DNA of 64,000 nucleotides from Rhodospirillales bacterium (GTDB lineage: Bacteria; Pseudomonadota; Alphaproteobacteria; Rhodospirillales; SHVU01): the NCBI GenBank assembly GCA_009691105.1, contig SHVU01000010.1, positions 1-64,000 of the forward strand. Reading direction: 5' to 3'. Below, one piece after another: positions 19,290 through 29,524 of this stretch. The position numbers and the translations under genes were made by a program. Within the stretch, counting starts at the first letter, position 1. The number at the start of each line of letters is the position of its first letter. The notes beneath the pieces are model-generated. The model was given only the letters and a program-made list of their open reading frames with translations, was not told the DNA's origin and made no database searches.

Positions 19290-20750
19290 TTAGCGGTCGA
19301 GACCGCCCATGCACAGATATTTGAGTTCGACGAACTCTTCGATTCCGTACTTCGAGCCTTCACGGCCGATGCCGGATTCCTTCATGCCGCCAAAGGGCGC
19401 AACCTCGGCTGCCGAAACGCCGACGTTGATGCCGACGACGCCCGACTCGAGGGCTTCGGCGACGCGCCACACCCGGCCCAGGTCCCGCGAGTAGAAATAG
19501 TTCGCGAGGCCGTAACGGGTGTCGTTGGCGAGCTGGACCGCTTCGTCTTCAGTCTTGAAGCGATAGATCGGAGCGACGGGCCCGAAGATTTCTTCCTTGG
19601 CCATGCGCATGGTCGCCGTGACTTCGGCCATGACCGTCGGCTCGTAATAGGTGCCGCCGAGCTTGTGGCGCTTGCCGCCGATCACGATCCGGGCACCCTT
19701 GTCGACAGCGTCTTTAACGAGGGTTTCGACCTTTTTCACGCCATCTTCGTTGATCAGCGGGCCTTGATCGATGCCGGCGGTGAGGCCGTCGCCAACCTTG
19801 AGGCCGGACACAGCCTGGGCAAAGCGTCCCACGAAGTCGTCATAGACGCTGTCCTGGACATAGAAACGGTTCGCGCAGACGCAGGTCTGACCGGCGTTGC
19901 GGAACTTGGACTGGATGGCGCCTTCGACCGCCTGATCAAGATCGGCATCGTCGAACACGATGAACGAGGCGTTGCCGCCGAGCTCGAGAGTCACCTTCTT
20001 CACGGTGTCGGCGCATTGGCGCATGAGGATCTTGCCGACCTCGGTCGATCCGGTGAAGCCAACCTTACGAACGGTCGGGTTGGTGGTGAGCTCGGTTCCG
20101 ATCGGCACCGGGTTCTCGGCGACGACGACGTTGATGACGCCCTTCGGGAAGCCGGCACGTTCAGCGAGCTCGACCAAGGCCAACGCCGAAAGCGGCGTGT
20201 CTTCGGCCGGCTTGATGACGACGGTGCAACCGGCGGCCAACGCCGGCGAGCACTTCCGCATGATCATGCCGTGGGGGAAGTTCCAGGGCGTGATCGCGGC
20301 GACGACGCCGACGGGCTGCTTGATGACAATGAAGCGGCGGTCAGCCGAGGTCGAGGGGATAGTGTCGCCGTAGATGCGACGGCCTTCTTCGGCGAACCAT
20401 TCGACCATGGAGCAACCCATGCCGATCTCGCCCTTGGCTTCCGAGAGGGGCTTGCCCTGTTCGGAGGTCAGAATGACCGCGAGGTCGTCCTGGTTCGCTT
20501 TGATCAAGTCCAGCCACTTGCGCATGATGACGGTGCGCTCTTTGGCGTTCTTCTTGCTCCAACCGGGAAACGCCTTTTCGGCGGCCGCGATGGCGCGCTT
20601 GGTTTCGGCCGCGCCCATTTCGGGCAGCGTCGCCAGGGTCTCGCCGTTCGTCGGGTTGGTGACCGTAAAGGTCTTGCCCGAGTCGGCGCCGACCCAGACG
20701 CCGTCGATGTAGCCATGGCGACGCAGCAGCTTGGAATCTTTGAGTTGCAT
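19290..20750 (-). CDS. gabD: NAD(P)-dependent succinate-semialdehyde dehydrogenase, copy B
   Basis: MQLKDSKLLRRHGYIDGVWVGADSGKTFTV...FIVIKQPVGVVAAITPWNFPHGMIMRK..LELGGNASFIVFDDADLDQAVEGAIQSKFRNAGQTCVCANR; close tandem paralog of copy A. Confidence 0.92.
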   Translation of the reverse strand: MQLKDSKLLRRHGYIDGVWVGADSGKTFTVTNPTNGETLATLPEMGAAETKRAIAAAEKAFPGWSKKNAKERTVIMRKWLDLIKANQDDLAVILTSEQGKPLSEAKGEIGMGCSMVEWFAEEGRRIYGDTIPSTSADRRFIVIKQPVGVVAAITPWNFPHGMIMRKCSPALAAGCTVVIKPAEDTPLSALALVELAERAGFPKGVINVVVAENPVPIGTELTTNPTVRKVGFTGSTEVGKILMRQCADTVKKVTLELGGNASFIVFDDADLDQAVEGAIQSKFRNAGQTCVCANRFYVQDSVYDDFVGRFAQAVSGLKVGDGLTAGIDQGPLINEDGVKKVETLVKDAVDKGARIVIGGKRHKLGGTYYEPTVMAEVTATMRMAKEEIFGPVAPIYRFKTEDEAVQLANDTRYGLANYFYSRDLGRVWRVAEALESGVVGINVGVSAAEVAPFGGMKESGIGREGSKYGIEEFVELKYLCMGGLDR

Positions 20751-20955
20751 TAGTTCCTCTCGTCGTGGGAGTCGCGGTGGTGCGACCGTGATAGCCTTCT
20801 CGACCACGGTTGACGGCGACGCTGATTAAGAAGTGGTCTGCCGCCTTGGCGGCCGAAGGTCGCCCGCGTGTCCGATGAACCAGAACATATCTCATCTGCG
20901 CGGTTCCGCAAGATCGTCCTGGCAGGCCGGGACGCCGCTAAACTGGCGTAAATCT

Positions 20956-20976
20956 GCTGGTTAGGAACCTACCAGC
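20956..20976 (-). terminator. Hairpin downstream of glmS (GCTGGTAGG-TT-CCTAACCAGC)
   Basis: Inverted repeat with one bulged base between the glmS stop (21029) and the downstream gene; weak U-tract. Confidence 0.35.
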
Positions 20977-21028
20977 ATAACTGGCATCACTCGGGCGCGG
21001 CACTGGGCCACCGCCCGAGGCAAACGGC

Positions 21029-22852
21029 TCACTCGACGGTGACGCTCTTCGCCAGATTCCGGGGCTGGTCCACGTCGGTCTGCTTCAAGACCGCGGTGTG
21101 ATAGGCGAGAAGCTGGACTGGAATCGCATAGAGGATCGGCGCCACGAACGGGTCGACCTCGGGCAGCGCGATCGTGGCCGCCGCCAGCGACCCGAGCTTC
21201 GCAACGCCTTTGGCGTCCGAGAGGAAAATGACTTGGCCGCCCCGGGCCACGACTTCCTGAAGGTTCGACGCGGTCTTCTCGAACAACGCATCCGACGGCG
21301 CGACGACGATCACCGGCACGTTGGAATCGATCAGCGCGATCGGCCCGTGCTTCATCTCGCCGGCGGCGTAGCCTTCGGCGTGAATGTAGGAAATCTCTTT
21401 CAGCTTCAGCGCGCCTTCGAGGGCAATGGCGTAGCTGGTGCCGCGGCCGAGATAGAGAACATCGCGGGCCTTGGCGACCTTCACGGCGAGATCGCGGATG
21501 CGCCCATCGTGGTTCAGGACTTCAGCGGCACGCGCCGGAACTTCGATCAAAGCTTGCGCGAGCCTGCTTTCGATCGCGGAATCGATAGCGCCCCGCGCCC
21601 GGGCCGTCGCGATCGTCAAACAGGCGAGAACCGTCAGCTGGGTCGTGAAGGCTTTGGTCGAGGCGACGCCGATCTCGGGCCCTGCGACCGTCGGCAGAAC
21701 TGCGTCTGATTCCCGGGCGATCGTGCTTTCCGGGACATTGACGATGGAGAGTATCGCTTGATCCTGTTCGCGGGCGTAACGCAGCGCGGCCAGCGAGTCG
21801 GCCGTTTCACCAGATTGCGAAATGATTAGCGCGATACCGCCTTTGGGCATCGCCGCACCGCGATAGCGGAACTCGGAGGCGACATCCACCTCGACGGGAA
21901 TCCGCGCGATGCTTTCGAGCCAATATTTCGCGACGATGCCGGCATAGTACGACGTGCCGCACGCAAGGATCGTGATCTTGGTCGCGGCGGCGAGATCGAT
22001 CGACATGGCCGGCAACGCCACCGAACGGCTCGCCGGATTGACCAACGCCACGAGCGTGTCGCCGATGACCTGCGGCTGCTCGTAGATTTCCTTCAACATA
22101 TAATGACGGTGTCCGCCCTTGCCGATGGCGGTATCGTCAACGGCGCTTGTGCGGATTTCGCGATTGGCGCGGCGGCCGGCGGCATCGAAAATCGTCGCCC
22201 CGTCCCGCTTCACGACGACCCAGTCGCCGTCTTCTAGATAGGCGATACGTCGGGTCAGGGGTGCCAGGGCGAGCGCGTCGGAGCCGAGATACATCTCGCC
22301 GTCGCCATAGCCGAGCGCGAGCGGTGCGCCGCGGCGCGCACCAACCATCAAACCATCGGCACCGGTAAAGACGAGCGCCAGCGAGAACGCACCGTGCAAG
22401 CGAGGCAAAACCTCGGCCATCGCTTCTTCCGGGGTTCGTCCGTCGGCCAACGCCAACGTCATCAGATGCGCAACGATTTCGCTGTCGGTATCGGACGCCA
22501 CCCGGCATCCCTTGGCGACAACCTCGTCACGAAGCTCGCGGAAATTCTCGATGATGCCGTTGTGCACGATTGCGACGCGATCGGTGGCATGAGGATGCGC
22601 GTTGCGCTCGCTCGGAACGCCATGGGTCGCCCAGCGCGTGTGACCGATGCCGGTCAAGCCGGCGAGCGGATCGCGCGTCAATAAAGCCTCGAGATTGATC
22701 AGCTTGCCTTCGGCACGGCGGCGCGTGATCGAACCGTTCACGACGGTGGCGATGCCGGCCGAATCGTAGCCGCGATATTCGAGGCGTTTGAGGCCCGCGA
22801 CGAGGCGGGCGGTGACGTCGGCTTTGCCGACAATACCAATGATGCCGCACAT
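21029..22852 (-). CDS. glmS: Glutamine--fructose-6-phosphate aminotransferase
   Basis: MCGIIGIVGKADVTARLVAGLKRLEYRGYDSAGIA...; C-terminal LAYHTAVLKQTDVDQPRNLAKSVTVE. Confidence 0.98.
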   Translation of the reverse strand: MCGIIGIVGKADVTARLVAGLKRLEYRGYDSAGIATVVNGSITRRRAEGKLINLEALLTRDPLAGLTGIGHTRWATHGVPSERNAHPHATDRVAIVHNGIIENFRELRDEVVAKGCRVASDTDSEIVAHLMTLALADGRTPEEAMAEVLPRLHGAFSLALVFTGADGLMVGARRGAPLALGYGDGEMYLGSDALALAPLTRRIAYLEDGDWVVVKRDGATIFDAAGRRANREIRTSAVDDTAIGKGGHRHYMLKEIYEQPQVIGDTLVALVNPASRSVALPAMSIDLAAATKITILACGTSYYAGIVAKYWLESIARIPVEVDVASEFRYRGAAMPKGGIALIISQSGETADSLAALRYAREQDQAILSIVNVPESTIARESDAVLPTVAGPEIGVASTKAFTTQLTVLACLTIATARARGAIDSAIESRLAQALIEVPARAAEVLNHDGRIRDLAVKVAKARDVLYLGRGTSYAIALEGALKLKEISYIHAEGYAAGEMKHGPIALIDSNVPVIVVAPSDALFEKTASNLQEVVARGGQVIFLSDAKGVAKLGSLAAATIALPEVDPFVAPILYAIPVQLLAYHTAVLKQTDVDQPRNLAKSVTVE

Positions 22853-22859
22853 CGTGGCG

Positions 22860-24233
22860 TTACCGCTTGGTCTTCGTCGTCTTCGGACGTTTCGCCCCGC
22901 CTTTGGCGCGACCGGCGCGGAAGCGCTTGGCGCCGCCGGCCAGCATCTTCAACGGCGCGCGCGTCATCGCAATCGCGTCATCGGGGATATCGCTGGAGAT
23001 GACCGAGCCCGCCCCAACAATGGCCCGCGCCCCGATCCGCACCGGGGCGACCAAGGCGGCGTTCGATCCGATGAACGCACCGGCGCCGATTTCGGTTCGG
23101 TGCTTGGCGAAGCCATCATAATTGCAGGTGATGGTGCCGGCGCCGATGTTGGCCGCGGCCCCAACTTCGGAATCGCCGATATAAGCCAGGTGATTGGCCT
23201 TAGCGCCCTTGCCGAGTTTCGCGGCTTTGATTTCGACGAAGTTCCCGACGTGCGCGTCTTCGCCGATGGCGGCACCGGGACGAAGCCGGGCAAACGGACC
23301 AATCCGCGCGCCCGTCGCCACCGTCGCGCCCTCGATATGCGAAAACGACAGAATGGTGACGCCGTCCGCGATTGTGACGCCCGGACCGAACACGACATGC
23401 GGATGCACCGTCACGTCACGGCCAAGCTTGGTGTCATGGGAGAAATAGACGCTCGCCGGATCGACGAGGGTCGCACCCCCGGCCATGGCTTGCGCCCGCA
23501 ATCGATTCTGCGCCACGGCTTCCGCCGCAGCGAGATCGGCCCGTGAATTGATGCCCAACAATTCCTCCGCCGGTCCCTCGACGGCGACGCAAGTTCGCCC
23601 ATCGCGCCGGGCCAACCCGACGATATCGGTCAGATAGTACTCACCTTGGGCGTTCTTCGGCGAAATCCGATGGAGCAGCGAAAAGAGTAGATCTTTTTCG
23701 ACAGCGACCACCCCGGAATTGCAGAGATCGAGTTTTAGGGTTTCCGCATCGGCATCGCGGGCCTCGACGATTTGCTCGAGCGTACCGTCACGACCGAGTA
23801 CCAAGCGGGCGTAACTGCCGGGCGTTTCGTGACGAAATCCGAGGACGACGACGGCCGGTGCCGGCTTGCGGCGCTTCGCGGCCATAACCCGCCGCAGCGT
23901 GTCCGCGCCGAGGAACGGCGTGTCGCCGAAAATCACGACGACGTCGCCTTTGAATCCGGCCAAGGCCTTTTTCGCCGCCATCACGGCGTGACCAGTGCCG
24001 AGCGGCGGCGACTGGAGTGCCGTTCGATGCGGGGCGACGGCCTGGACCAGATCGTCCATGCCTTTGCCGACGACGACGACGGTGAGCTCCGGCTTGAGCG
24101 CCGCGGCCGCGGTCATGACGTAATCGATGGTCGAGCGCCCGGCAATCGGATGCATGACTTTGGACACCTGCGTCTTCATGCGACTGGCGCGACCGGCGGC
24201 GAGAACGACAGCGGCGATGGCCGATTTCTTCAT
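22860..24233 (-). CDS. glmU: Bifunctional UDP-GlcNAc pyrophosphorylase / GlcN-1-P N-acetyltransferase
   Basis: MKKSAIAAVVLAAGRASRMKTQVSKVMHPIAG... then left-handed beta-helix repeats ..GPFARLRPGAAIGEDAHVGNFVEIKAAKLGKGAKANHLAYIGDSEVG.. Confidence 0.97.
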   Translation of the reverse strand: MKKSAIAAVVLAAGRASRMKTQVSKVMHPIAGRSTIDYVMTAAAALKPELTVVVVGKGMDDLVQAVAPHRTALQSPPLGTGHAVMAAKKALAGFKGDVVVIFGDTPFLGADTLRRVMAAKRRKPAPAVVVLGFRHETPGSYARLVLGRDGTLEQIVEARDADAETLKLDLCNSGVVAVEKDLLFSLLHRISPKNAQGEYYLTDIVGLARRDGRTCVAVEGPAEELLGINSRADLAAAEAVAQNRLRAQAMAGGATLVDPASVYFSHDTKLGRDVTVHPHVVFGPGVTIADGVTILSFSHIEGATVATGARIGPFARLRPGAAIGEDAHVGNFVEIKAAKLGKGAKANHLAYIGDSEVGAAANIGAGTITCNYDGFAKHRTEIGAGAFIGSNAALVAPVRIGARAIVGAGSVISSDIPDDAIAMTRAPLKMLAGGAKRFRAGRAKGGAKRPKTTKTKR

Positions 24234-24384
24234 GGCCCGAGGGTTTACAAGATGCTCGGCCTTCGGGGAAGGCCCGCCCTCTTCACGGCTGGTTTCAGAT
24301 CGTTGCACCCGGACTCCGGCGATTCCTTGACAACCCCCGTGGGCCCCACCCTAAATGGCGCGCTTCGGCGGGTCGCCGGCACAT

Positions 24385-24459
24385 GGGCGCGTAGCTCAGC
24401 GGGAGAGCATTCGCCTCACACGCGAGAGGTCGCTGGTTCGATCCCAGCCGCGCCCACCA
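24385..24459 (+). tRNA. tRNA-Val (anticodon CAC)
   Basis: GGGCGCGTAGCTCAGCGGGAGAGCATTCGCCTCACACGCGAGAGGTCGCTGGTTCGATCCCAGCCGCGCCCACCA; complete cloverleaf, anticodon loop CTCACAC, encoded CCA. Confidence 0.95.
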
Positions 24460-24483
24460 GCCGCATCCCGCGAGAGTTGCCCC

Positions 24484-26334
24484 ATGGCGACGCGCAAGAC
24501 CCCTACCTGGACGTGTCGTTTCGAGAGGCCGGCCAGAAAAATCTGGCCCGTCCTTGCCGATACCGGCCGATTCAACGAAGCCGCCGGCCTCCCCAAGCAC
24601 GAGATCATCGAAATCCCCCAGGACGACGGGTCGATTCGATTAGTTGGCCGCCTCAAGAAGGGTCCCTTCACGATCGAATGGGACGACGGCCCGGCGAATT
24701 GGGTCAGCGAACAGTGGTTCCGCCACGACCGCCGCTTTCGCAACGGCCCCTTCAAATTTCTGGGCGCAACCCTGAAGTTCTTCCCCGAGGGCAACGGCTG
24801 TCGCGGCGAATATACCGTCGAGGTCGAAGCCGGGAACTGGCTTGGCAGCCTAGCTTTGGCGACGACGTTTTTTCCGAACACCGGACGGAAGTTCGCGAAG
24901 CTCGCCCGCAACGCCGACGAATTCGCCATGGGCCGGCGCGACACCGAATTCGACGCGCTCCCGCCTCAGCTTGCCGACGGCGCGACGGAACGTGCGGCGC
25001 GACTGGTTGCGGCAATCGACGCGACGCCGCACAACCACGGCCTCGCCCGCCGCCTCGCCGATTACGTCCTGACCCGCCAAGAAATCGAGATCGCATCGAT
25101 CCGACCGTTGAAACTTGCCCGGCTTTGGCGAGCCCCGGAGCGCGACGCCATCGAGGTTTGCCTGGAAGCCGCCAAACAAGGACTCCTCTCCATGCGCTGG
25201 GATTTGCTCTGCCCGCGCTGTCAGGTCGGCAAGGCGGCGACGCTCGCCATGGATGAATTGCCGACGGGCGCGCATTGCGGGTCCTGCAACATCGACTACG
25301 GCCGCGAATACGCGCGCAACATCGAGGTCGTGTTCTATCCGGCGCCGACGATCCGCACCGTTACCGGCGGCGACTATTGCCTGTTCGGGCCGATGAGCAC
25401 GCCGCACATCAAGATTCACGTGACGCTGGCGCCGGGCGAACGCCGCGAGGTCGAGATCGGACTCGAGCCCGGCAACTATCGTTTGCGCACCCTCGAGGCC
25501 GGCGACGAAGCCATCGTCGAGTGGGACGGCGGCTGGTTCCCCGAAGTGATCGTCGACGGTGCCACCTTCATCGCCGGACCGCCGACGGCGCCGGGCTGCG
25601 TCCGTCTGCACAACCGATCCGCCAAGCCGCGGACGTTGATCGTCGAGGAACGCATCTGGCGCCGCGACGCCCTGACCGGTGATCGGGCGATTGCGCTGCA
25701 GGCCTTCCGCGATCTCTTCGCGAGCGAGGCTCTGCGCCCCGGCGCCGACATCGCCATCGAGGCGGTGACGCTGATGTTCACCGACTTCAAAGGATCGACC
25801 GCGCTCTACAACCGGATTGGCGATCCGCAGGCCTATGCCTTGGTGCGCGAGCACTACGCGATCATCGGCCGGGCAGTGCGCGACAACAACGGCACCGTTG
25901 TGAAGACCATCGGCGACGCCGTCATGGGCGCCTTCACCGATCCGGTCGACGCGCTGAAAGCCGCGATCCGGATGCACGCCGATCTCGCCGCGTATAATCA
26001 GACGTCCGGCAAAGACCCGATCACCATCAAGCTCGGCCTGCATCTCGGCCGTTGCATCGCCGTCACCCTCAACGGCCGCCTCGATTACTACGGCGCGGCG
26101 GCGAACAAAGCGGCGCGCCTCGAAGGGCAATCACTCGGCGGCGACATCGTGTTGTCCGACGACTTCGTCAAAGACCCCGGCTTGAAAGAGATGCTCGCCG
26201 GGTTTTCGCCAATGGAAGGCCGCGCCCCTCTCAAGGGCTTCGACACTGACGCCGTCTTCTTCCGCCTCACCGCCAAAGAACTCGCGGCGAAGCGTCACGC
26301 GACCGCAATCCCGATACGCCCACCGAACGCGTGA
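24484..26334 (+). CDS. SRPBCC/DUF5939-like + class III adenylate/guanylate cyclase domain protein
   Basis: N-terminal MATRKTPTWTCRFERPARKIWPVLADTGRFNEAAGLP.. (SRPBCC-like), central CPRCQ..HCGSC zinc-ribbon-like segment, C-terminal VTLMFTDFKGSTALYNRIGD..GTVVKTIGDAVMGAFTD..NKAARLEGQS cyclase domain. Confidence 0.85.
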   Translation: MATRKTPTWTCRFERPARKIWPVLADTGRFNEAAGLPKHEIIEIPQDDGSIRLVGRLKKGPFTIEWDDGPANWVSEQWFRHDRRFRNGPFKFLGATLKFFPEGNGCRGEYTVEVEAGNWLGSLALATTFFPNTGRKFAKLARNADEFAMGRRDTEFDALPPQLADGATERAARLVAAIDATPHNHGLARRLADYVLTRQEIEIASIRPLKLARLWRAPERDAIEVCLEAAKQGLLSMRWDLLCPRCQVGKAATLAMDELPTGAHCGSCNIDYGREYARNIEVVFYPAPTIRTVTGGDYCLFGPMSTPHIKIHVTLAPGERREVEIGLEPGNYRLRTLEAGDEAIVEWDGGWFPEVIVDGATFIAGPPTAPGCVRLHNRSAKPRTLIVEERIWRRDALTGDRAIALQAFRDLFASEALRPGADIAIEAVTLMFTDFKGSTALYNRIGDPQAYALVREHYAIIGRAVRDNNGTVVKTIGDAVMGAFTDPVDALKAAIRMHADLAAYNQTSGKDPITIKLGLHLGRCIAVTLNGRLDYYGAAANKAARLEGQSLGGDIVLSDDFVKDPGLKEMLAGFSPMEGRAPLKGFDTDAVFFRLTAKELAAKRHATAIPIRPPNA

Positions 26335-26336
26335 AA

Positions 26337-27203
26337 TCAGCGTTTCAACACGAGCGTCCGCCAGCCTTCGCGATCGTAGCGGCGAAGCAGCCGTAGTCCC
26401 AGATCGCGGTAGGGGACGACGACGAAGGCCTCGTCGGTCGCACTGAAACCGCCGAGCATCATAATTCCGCCCGGAGCCAAGCGCCGGACCAACGGTCGGG
26501 AGAGATGGCGGAGTGGCCGGGCAAACACGTTGGCGACGATCAGATCGAACCGTGGTCCCCGCGCCGCAGCTCCGGTGGCGACGCCATCGGCGACCTCGGC
26601 CCGGACCCACGCCGCGACGCGATTTTGACGGGCGTTGATACGGGCAACGCGCACCGCTTCGGGATCGATATCGACGGCCAGGACCGGAATGCGCCAGGTC
26701 CGCGCCATGGCCAGCGCCAGAATGCCGGACCCGGTGCCGAGATCGAGCGGGCGGGTAATCCGCCGCCGTCGCGCCAGATCGTCGATCCCTTCAAGACAGC
26801 CGACGGTCGAGCCGTGACGACCCGAGCCGAACGCGGTGCCGGGATCGATCTCGATAACGATACGGCCAGGCGATGTCAGGCCGCGGTCATGGGACGCGTG
26901 GACAAAAAAGCGGCCGACGGCGATCGGCGCGAAGCTTCGTTGGTTTTCCGCAACCCAATCGCGAACCCGCACCGGTTCTAGCGCGTACGTTAGATGCGCG
27001 TCGGGCGGCAGCGCGGCGAGACGCGCAATCACCGCGTCTTCGTCCAATCCGCCCTCGGCATAGGCTTCGACGGTCCATCCGACTCCGTCCGCGCCGGCCC
27101 GCGACGCCACGTGAAAGCCGAGCGAAGCCAGCACCGTTTCGATAGCGTCTACTGTTGCACGCGTCGCATCGATGACGACACGCCAAAGAGGGGCTGTGGC
27201 CAC
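26337..27203 (-). CDS. prmA: Ribosomal protein L11 methyltransferase
   Basis: VIEIDPGTAFGSGRHGSTVGCLEGIDDL..LDLGTGSGILALAMAR..VDIDPEAVRVARINARQN..DLIVANVFARPL. Confidence 0.88.
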   Translation of the reverse strand: MATAPLWRVVIDATRATVDAIETVLASLGFHVASRAGADGVGWTVEAYAEGGLDEDAVIARLAALPPDAHLTYALEPVRVRDWVAENQRSFAPIAVGRFFVHASHDRGLTSPGRIVIEIDPGTAFGSGRHGSTVGCLEGIDDLARRRRITRPLDLGTGSGILALAMARTWRIPVLAVDIDPEAVRVARINARQNRVAAWVRAEVADGVATGAAARGPRFDLIVANVFARPLRHLSRPLVRRLAPGGIMMLGGFSATDEAFVVVPYRDLGLRLLRRYDREGWRTLVLKR

Positions 27204-27208
27204 GCCGG

Positions 27209-29446
27209 CTAGGTCGCTTCGACGAAGCTCGTCATCACCTTCTTGGTGCCGGCTTTCTCGAAGGCGATCTCAAGCTTCGGACCGTCGATGGCGAGGATCC
27301 GCCCGTAGCCGAACTTCTGATGGAAAATCCGCTGGCCGGTCGCGAAGACGGAGCCGGAGTTGACCGGAGCAAAGCTTGGCGATTCCGGTCCGACCAGACG
27401 CAAAGCATGGCGCGGGCGCGGCGCGGCGAGAACCGGAGCGTCGTCGAAGCGTGACCGTCCTCCGGCCTCGGCCAAAAGTCCCGGCTCGACGAGAGCCTCG
27501 ACATTGGCGGCCGGAAGCTCGGCGATGAACCGGGACGGCAACGGATTCTGCCATTGGTTATAGACGCGACGGCTCCCCACAAAGCTGATGATGGCGCGGC
27601 GCTTGGCGCGGGTCAGGCCGACATAGGCGAGACGACGCTCTTCCTCGAGGCCCTTTGGCCCTTCTTCTTCCAAGGTGCGCTGGTTCGGGAACAGCCCCTC
27701 CTCCCAGCCGGGAAGAAACACGGTGTCGAACTCAAGGCCCTTGGCGCCGTGGAGGGTCATGAGACTCACTTTGTCCGTGCCGGCAGCTTCCTGGTTTTCC
27801 ATGACCAAGCTAACGTGCTCGAGAAATCCTTGCAGGTTCTCGAACTCGGCCAGCGCCGCGATCAGCTCCTTTAAGTTCTCGAGCCGGCCCGGAGCTTCGG
27901 GCGTCTTGGCCTGGCGCCACATCGCGGTGTAGCCGGATTCGTCCAAGACCTGCGCGGCAAGATCGGCATGCGCAATGGTCGCAAGCTGCGATCGCCACCG
28001 CGCCATATCGCCAAGCAGGCGAATGAACGTGGCGCGCGGCTGCGGCTTGAGTTCGTCGGTCTCGACCAGGCGCGCGACGGCCATGGTCAGAGGAATCTTT
28101 TCGGCGCGGGCGAACTCGTGGACCGTGCGAAAGGTCGTGTCGCCAAGACCGCGTTTCGGAACATTGGCGATCCGCTCGAACGCCAGATCGTCGGCGGGCT
28201 GCACGATAACGCGCAAATAGGCGACGGCGTCGCGGATTTCCTGGCGCTCGTAGAATCGCGGCCCGCCGACTACGCGGTACGGAACGCCCAGCGTGATCAA
28301 GCGCTCTTCGAATTCGCGGGTTTGGAAACCGGCGCGCACAAGAATGGCGATACCGCTCAACGGCTCACCCTTGGTTTGGCGCGATTCGATCTCATCACCG
28401 ATGAAACGGGCTTCGTCCTCGCCGTCCCAGAGCCCAACGACCCGCACCGGCTCGCCTTCGGCGGACTCGGTCCACAGCGTCTTACCGAGACGGCCTTGGT
28501 TATGCGCGATCAGCTCCGATGCGGCAGCGAGGATATGCGGCGTCGAGCGATAGTTGCGCTCCAACCGAATAACTGTGGCGCCCAGAAAATCGGCCTCGAA
28601 GCGCAGGATGTTGCCGATCTCGGCGCCGCGCCAGGAATAGATCGACTGATCGTCGTCACCGACGCAGCAGAGATTGCGATGCGCCTGGGCGAGAAGACGT
28701 AGCCACAGGTATTGCGAGACGTTGGTGTCCTGATACTCGTCGACCAGGATGTAGCGAAACTGCTGCTGATAGCGCGCCAAGACGTCTGGCTGCTTCTGAA
28801 AGAGCGTGATGACGTGAAGCAGCAGATCGCCAAAGTCGCAGGCGTTCAGGGTCGCAAGACGCTCCTGATAGTCCGTGTAAAGACGGAGCGCCTGACCATC
28901 GGCGATCTTAGCCCCTTCAACGGCGGAGACCTTGTCCGGGGTCAGGCCGCGATCCTTCCAGCGCGAGATGGCGGCCTGAAGGGCCCGAGGCGGCCAGCGT
29001 TTCTCATCGATCTCGTGGGATTCGAGGAGCTGCTTGAGGAGACGCAGCTGGTCATCCTGATCGAGAATCGAGAAGTTCGGCTTCAAGCCGATCGCCTCGG
29101 CATGAGCCCGCAGGATCCGAGCACTCAAGGCGTGGAACGTACCGATCCACCACCCTTCGACCGCCCGGCCAAAGAGGCGCGCGGCGCGCTCCCGCATTTC
29201 GGCGGCGGCTTTGTTGGTGAAAGTAACGGCCAAGACCTCCCAGGGTCGGGCCTTGCCTTCGAGCAGAAGATGGACGAAACGGGTCGTAAGGACGCGGGTC
29301 TTGCCCGTCCCGGCGCCGGCCAGCACCAGCACAGGCCCATCGGTCGCCAGCACAGCATCGCGCTGGCGATCGTTCAAGCCTTCTAGATAGCTGCGGTTTG
29401 GTTCCGTTGAGGCGGCCAAATGGTCCGCCTCATGCGACTCGATCAT
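27209..29446 (-). CDS. uvrD: UvrD/PcrA-type superfamily 1A DNA helicase
   Basis: YLEGLNDRQRDAVLATDGPVLVLAGAGTGKTRVLTTRF...VDEYQDTNVSQYLWLRLLA..CVGDDDQSIYSWRGAE..LMTLHGAKGLEFDTVFLPGWEEGLFP. Confidence 0.96.
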   Translation of the reverse strand: MIESHEADHLAASTEPNRSYLEGLNDRQRDAVLATDGPVLVLAGAGTGKTRVLTTRFVHLLLEGKARPWEVLAVTFTNKAAAEMRERAARLFGRAVEGWWIGTFHALSARILRAHAEAIGLKPNFSILDQDDQLRLLKQLLESHEIDEKRWPPRALQAAISRWKDRGLTPDKVSAVEGAKIADGQALRLYTDYQERLATLNACDFGDLLLHVITLFQKQPDVLARYQQQFRYILVDEYQDTNVSQYLWLRLLAQAHRNLCCVGDDDQSIYSWRGAEIGNILRFEADFLGATVIRLERNYRSTPHILAAASELIAHNQGRLGKTLWTESAEGEPVRVVGLWDGEDEARFIGDEIESRQTKGEPLSGIAILVRAGFQTREFEERLITLGVPYRVVGGPRFYERQEIRDAVAYLRVIVQPADDLAFERIANVPKRGLGDTTFRTVHEFARAEKIPLTMAVARLVETDELKPQPRATFIRLLGDMARWRSQLATIAHADLAAQVLDESGYTAMWRQAKTPEAPGRLENLKELIAALAEFENLQGFLEHVSLVMENQEAAGTDKVSLMTLHGAKGLEFDTVFLPGWEEGLFPNQRTLEEEGPKGLEEERRLAYVGLTRAKRRAIISFVGSRRVYNQWQNPLPSRFIAELPAANVEALVEPGLLAEAGGRSRFDDAPVLAAPRPRHALRLVGPESPSFAPVNSGSVFATGQRIFHQKFGYGRILAIDGPKLEIAFEKAGTKKVMTSFVEAT

Positions 29447-29524
29447 GACGGAACTATAGGTGCAGGTCGGACGCGATGCCAGCGCACCGCGTCTCGCACC
29501 TTCGCGCGATGCGATTCGCGGCGG

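Noticed and set aside
24355-24483. N-terminal extension of the cyclase ORF through tRNA-Val
   Set aside because: The extension would translate the tRNA gene; the internal ATG at 24484 matches the start of the conserved domain.
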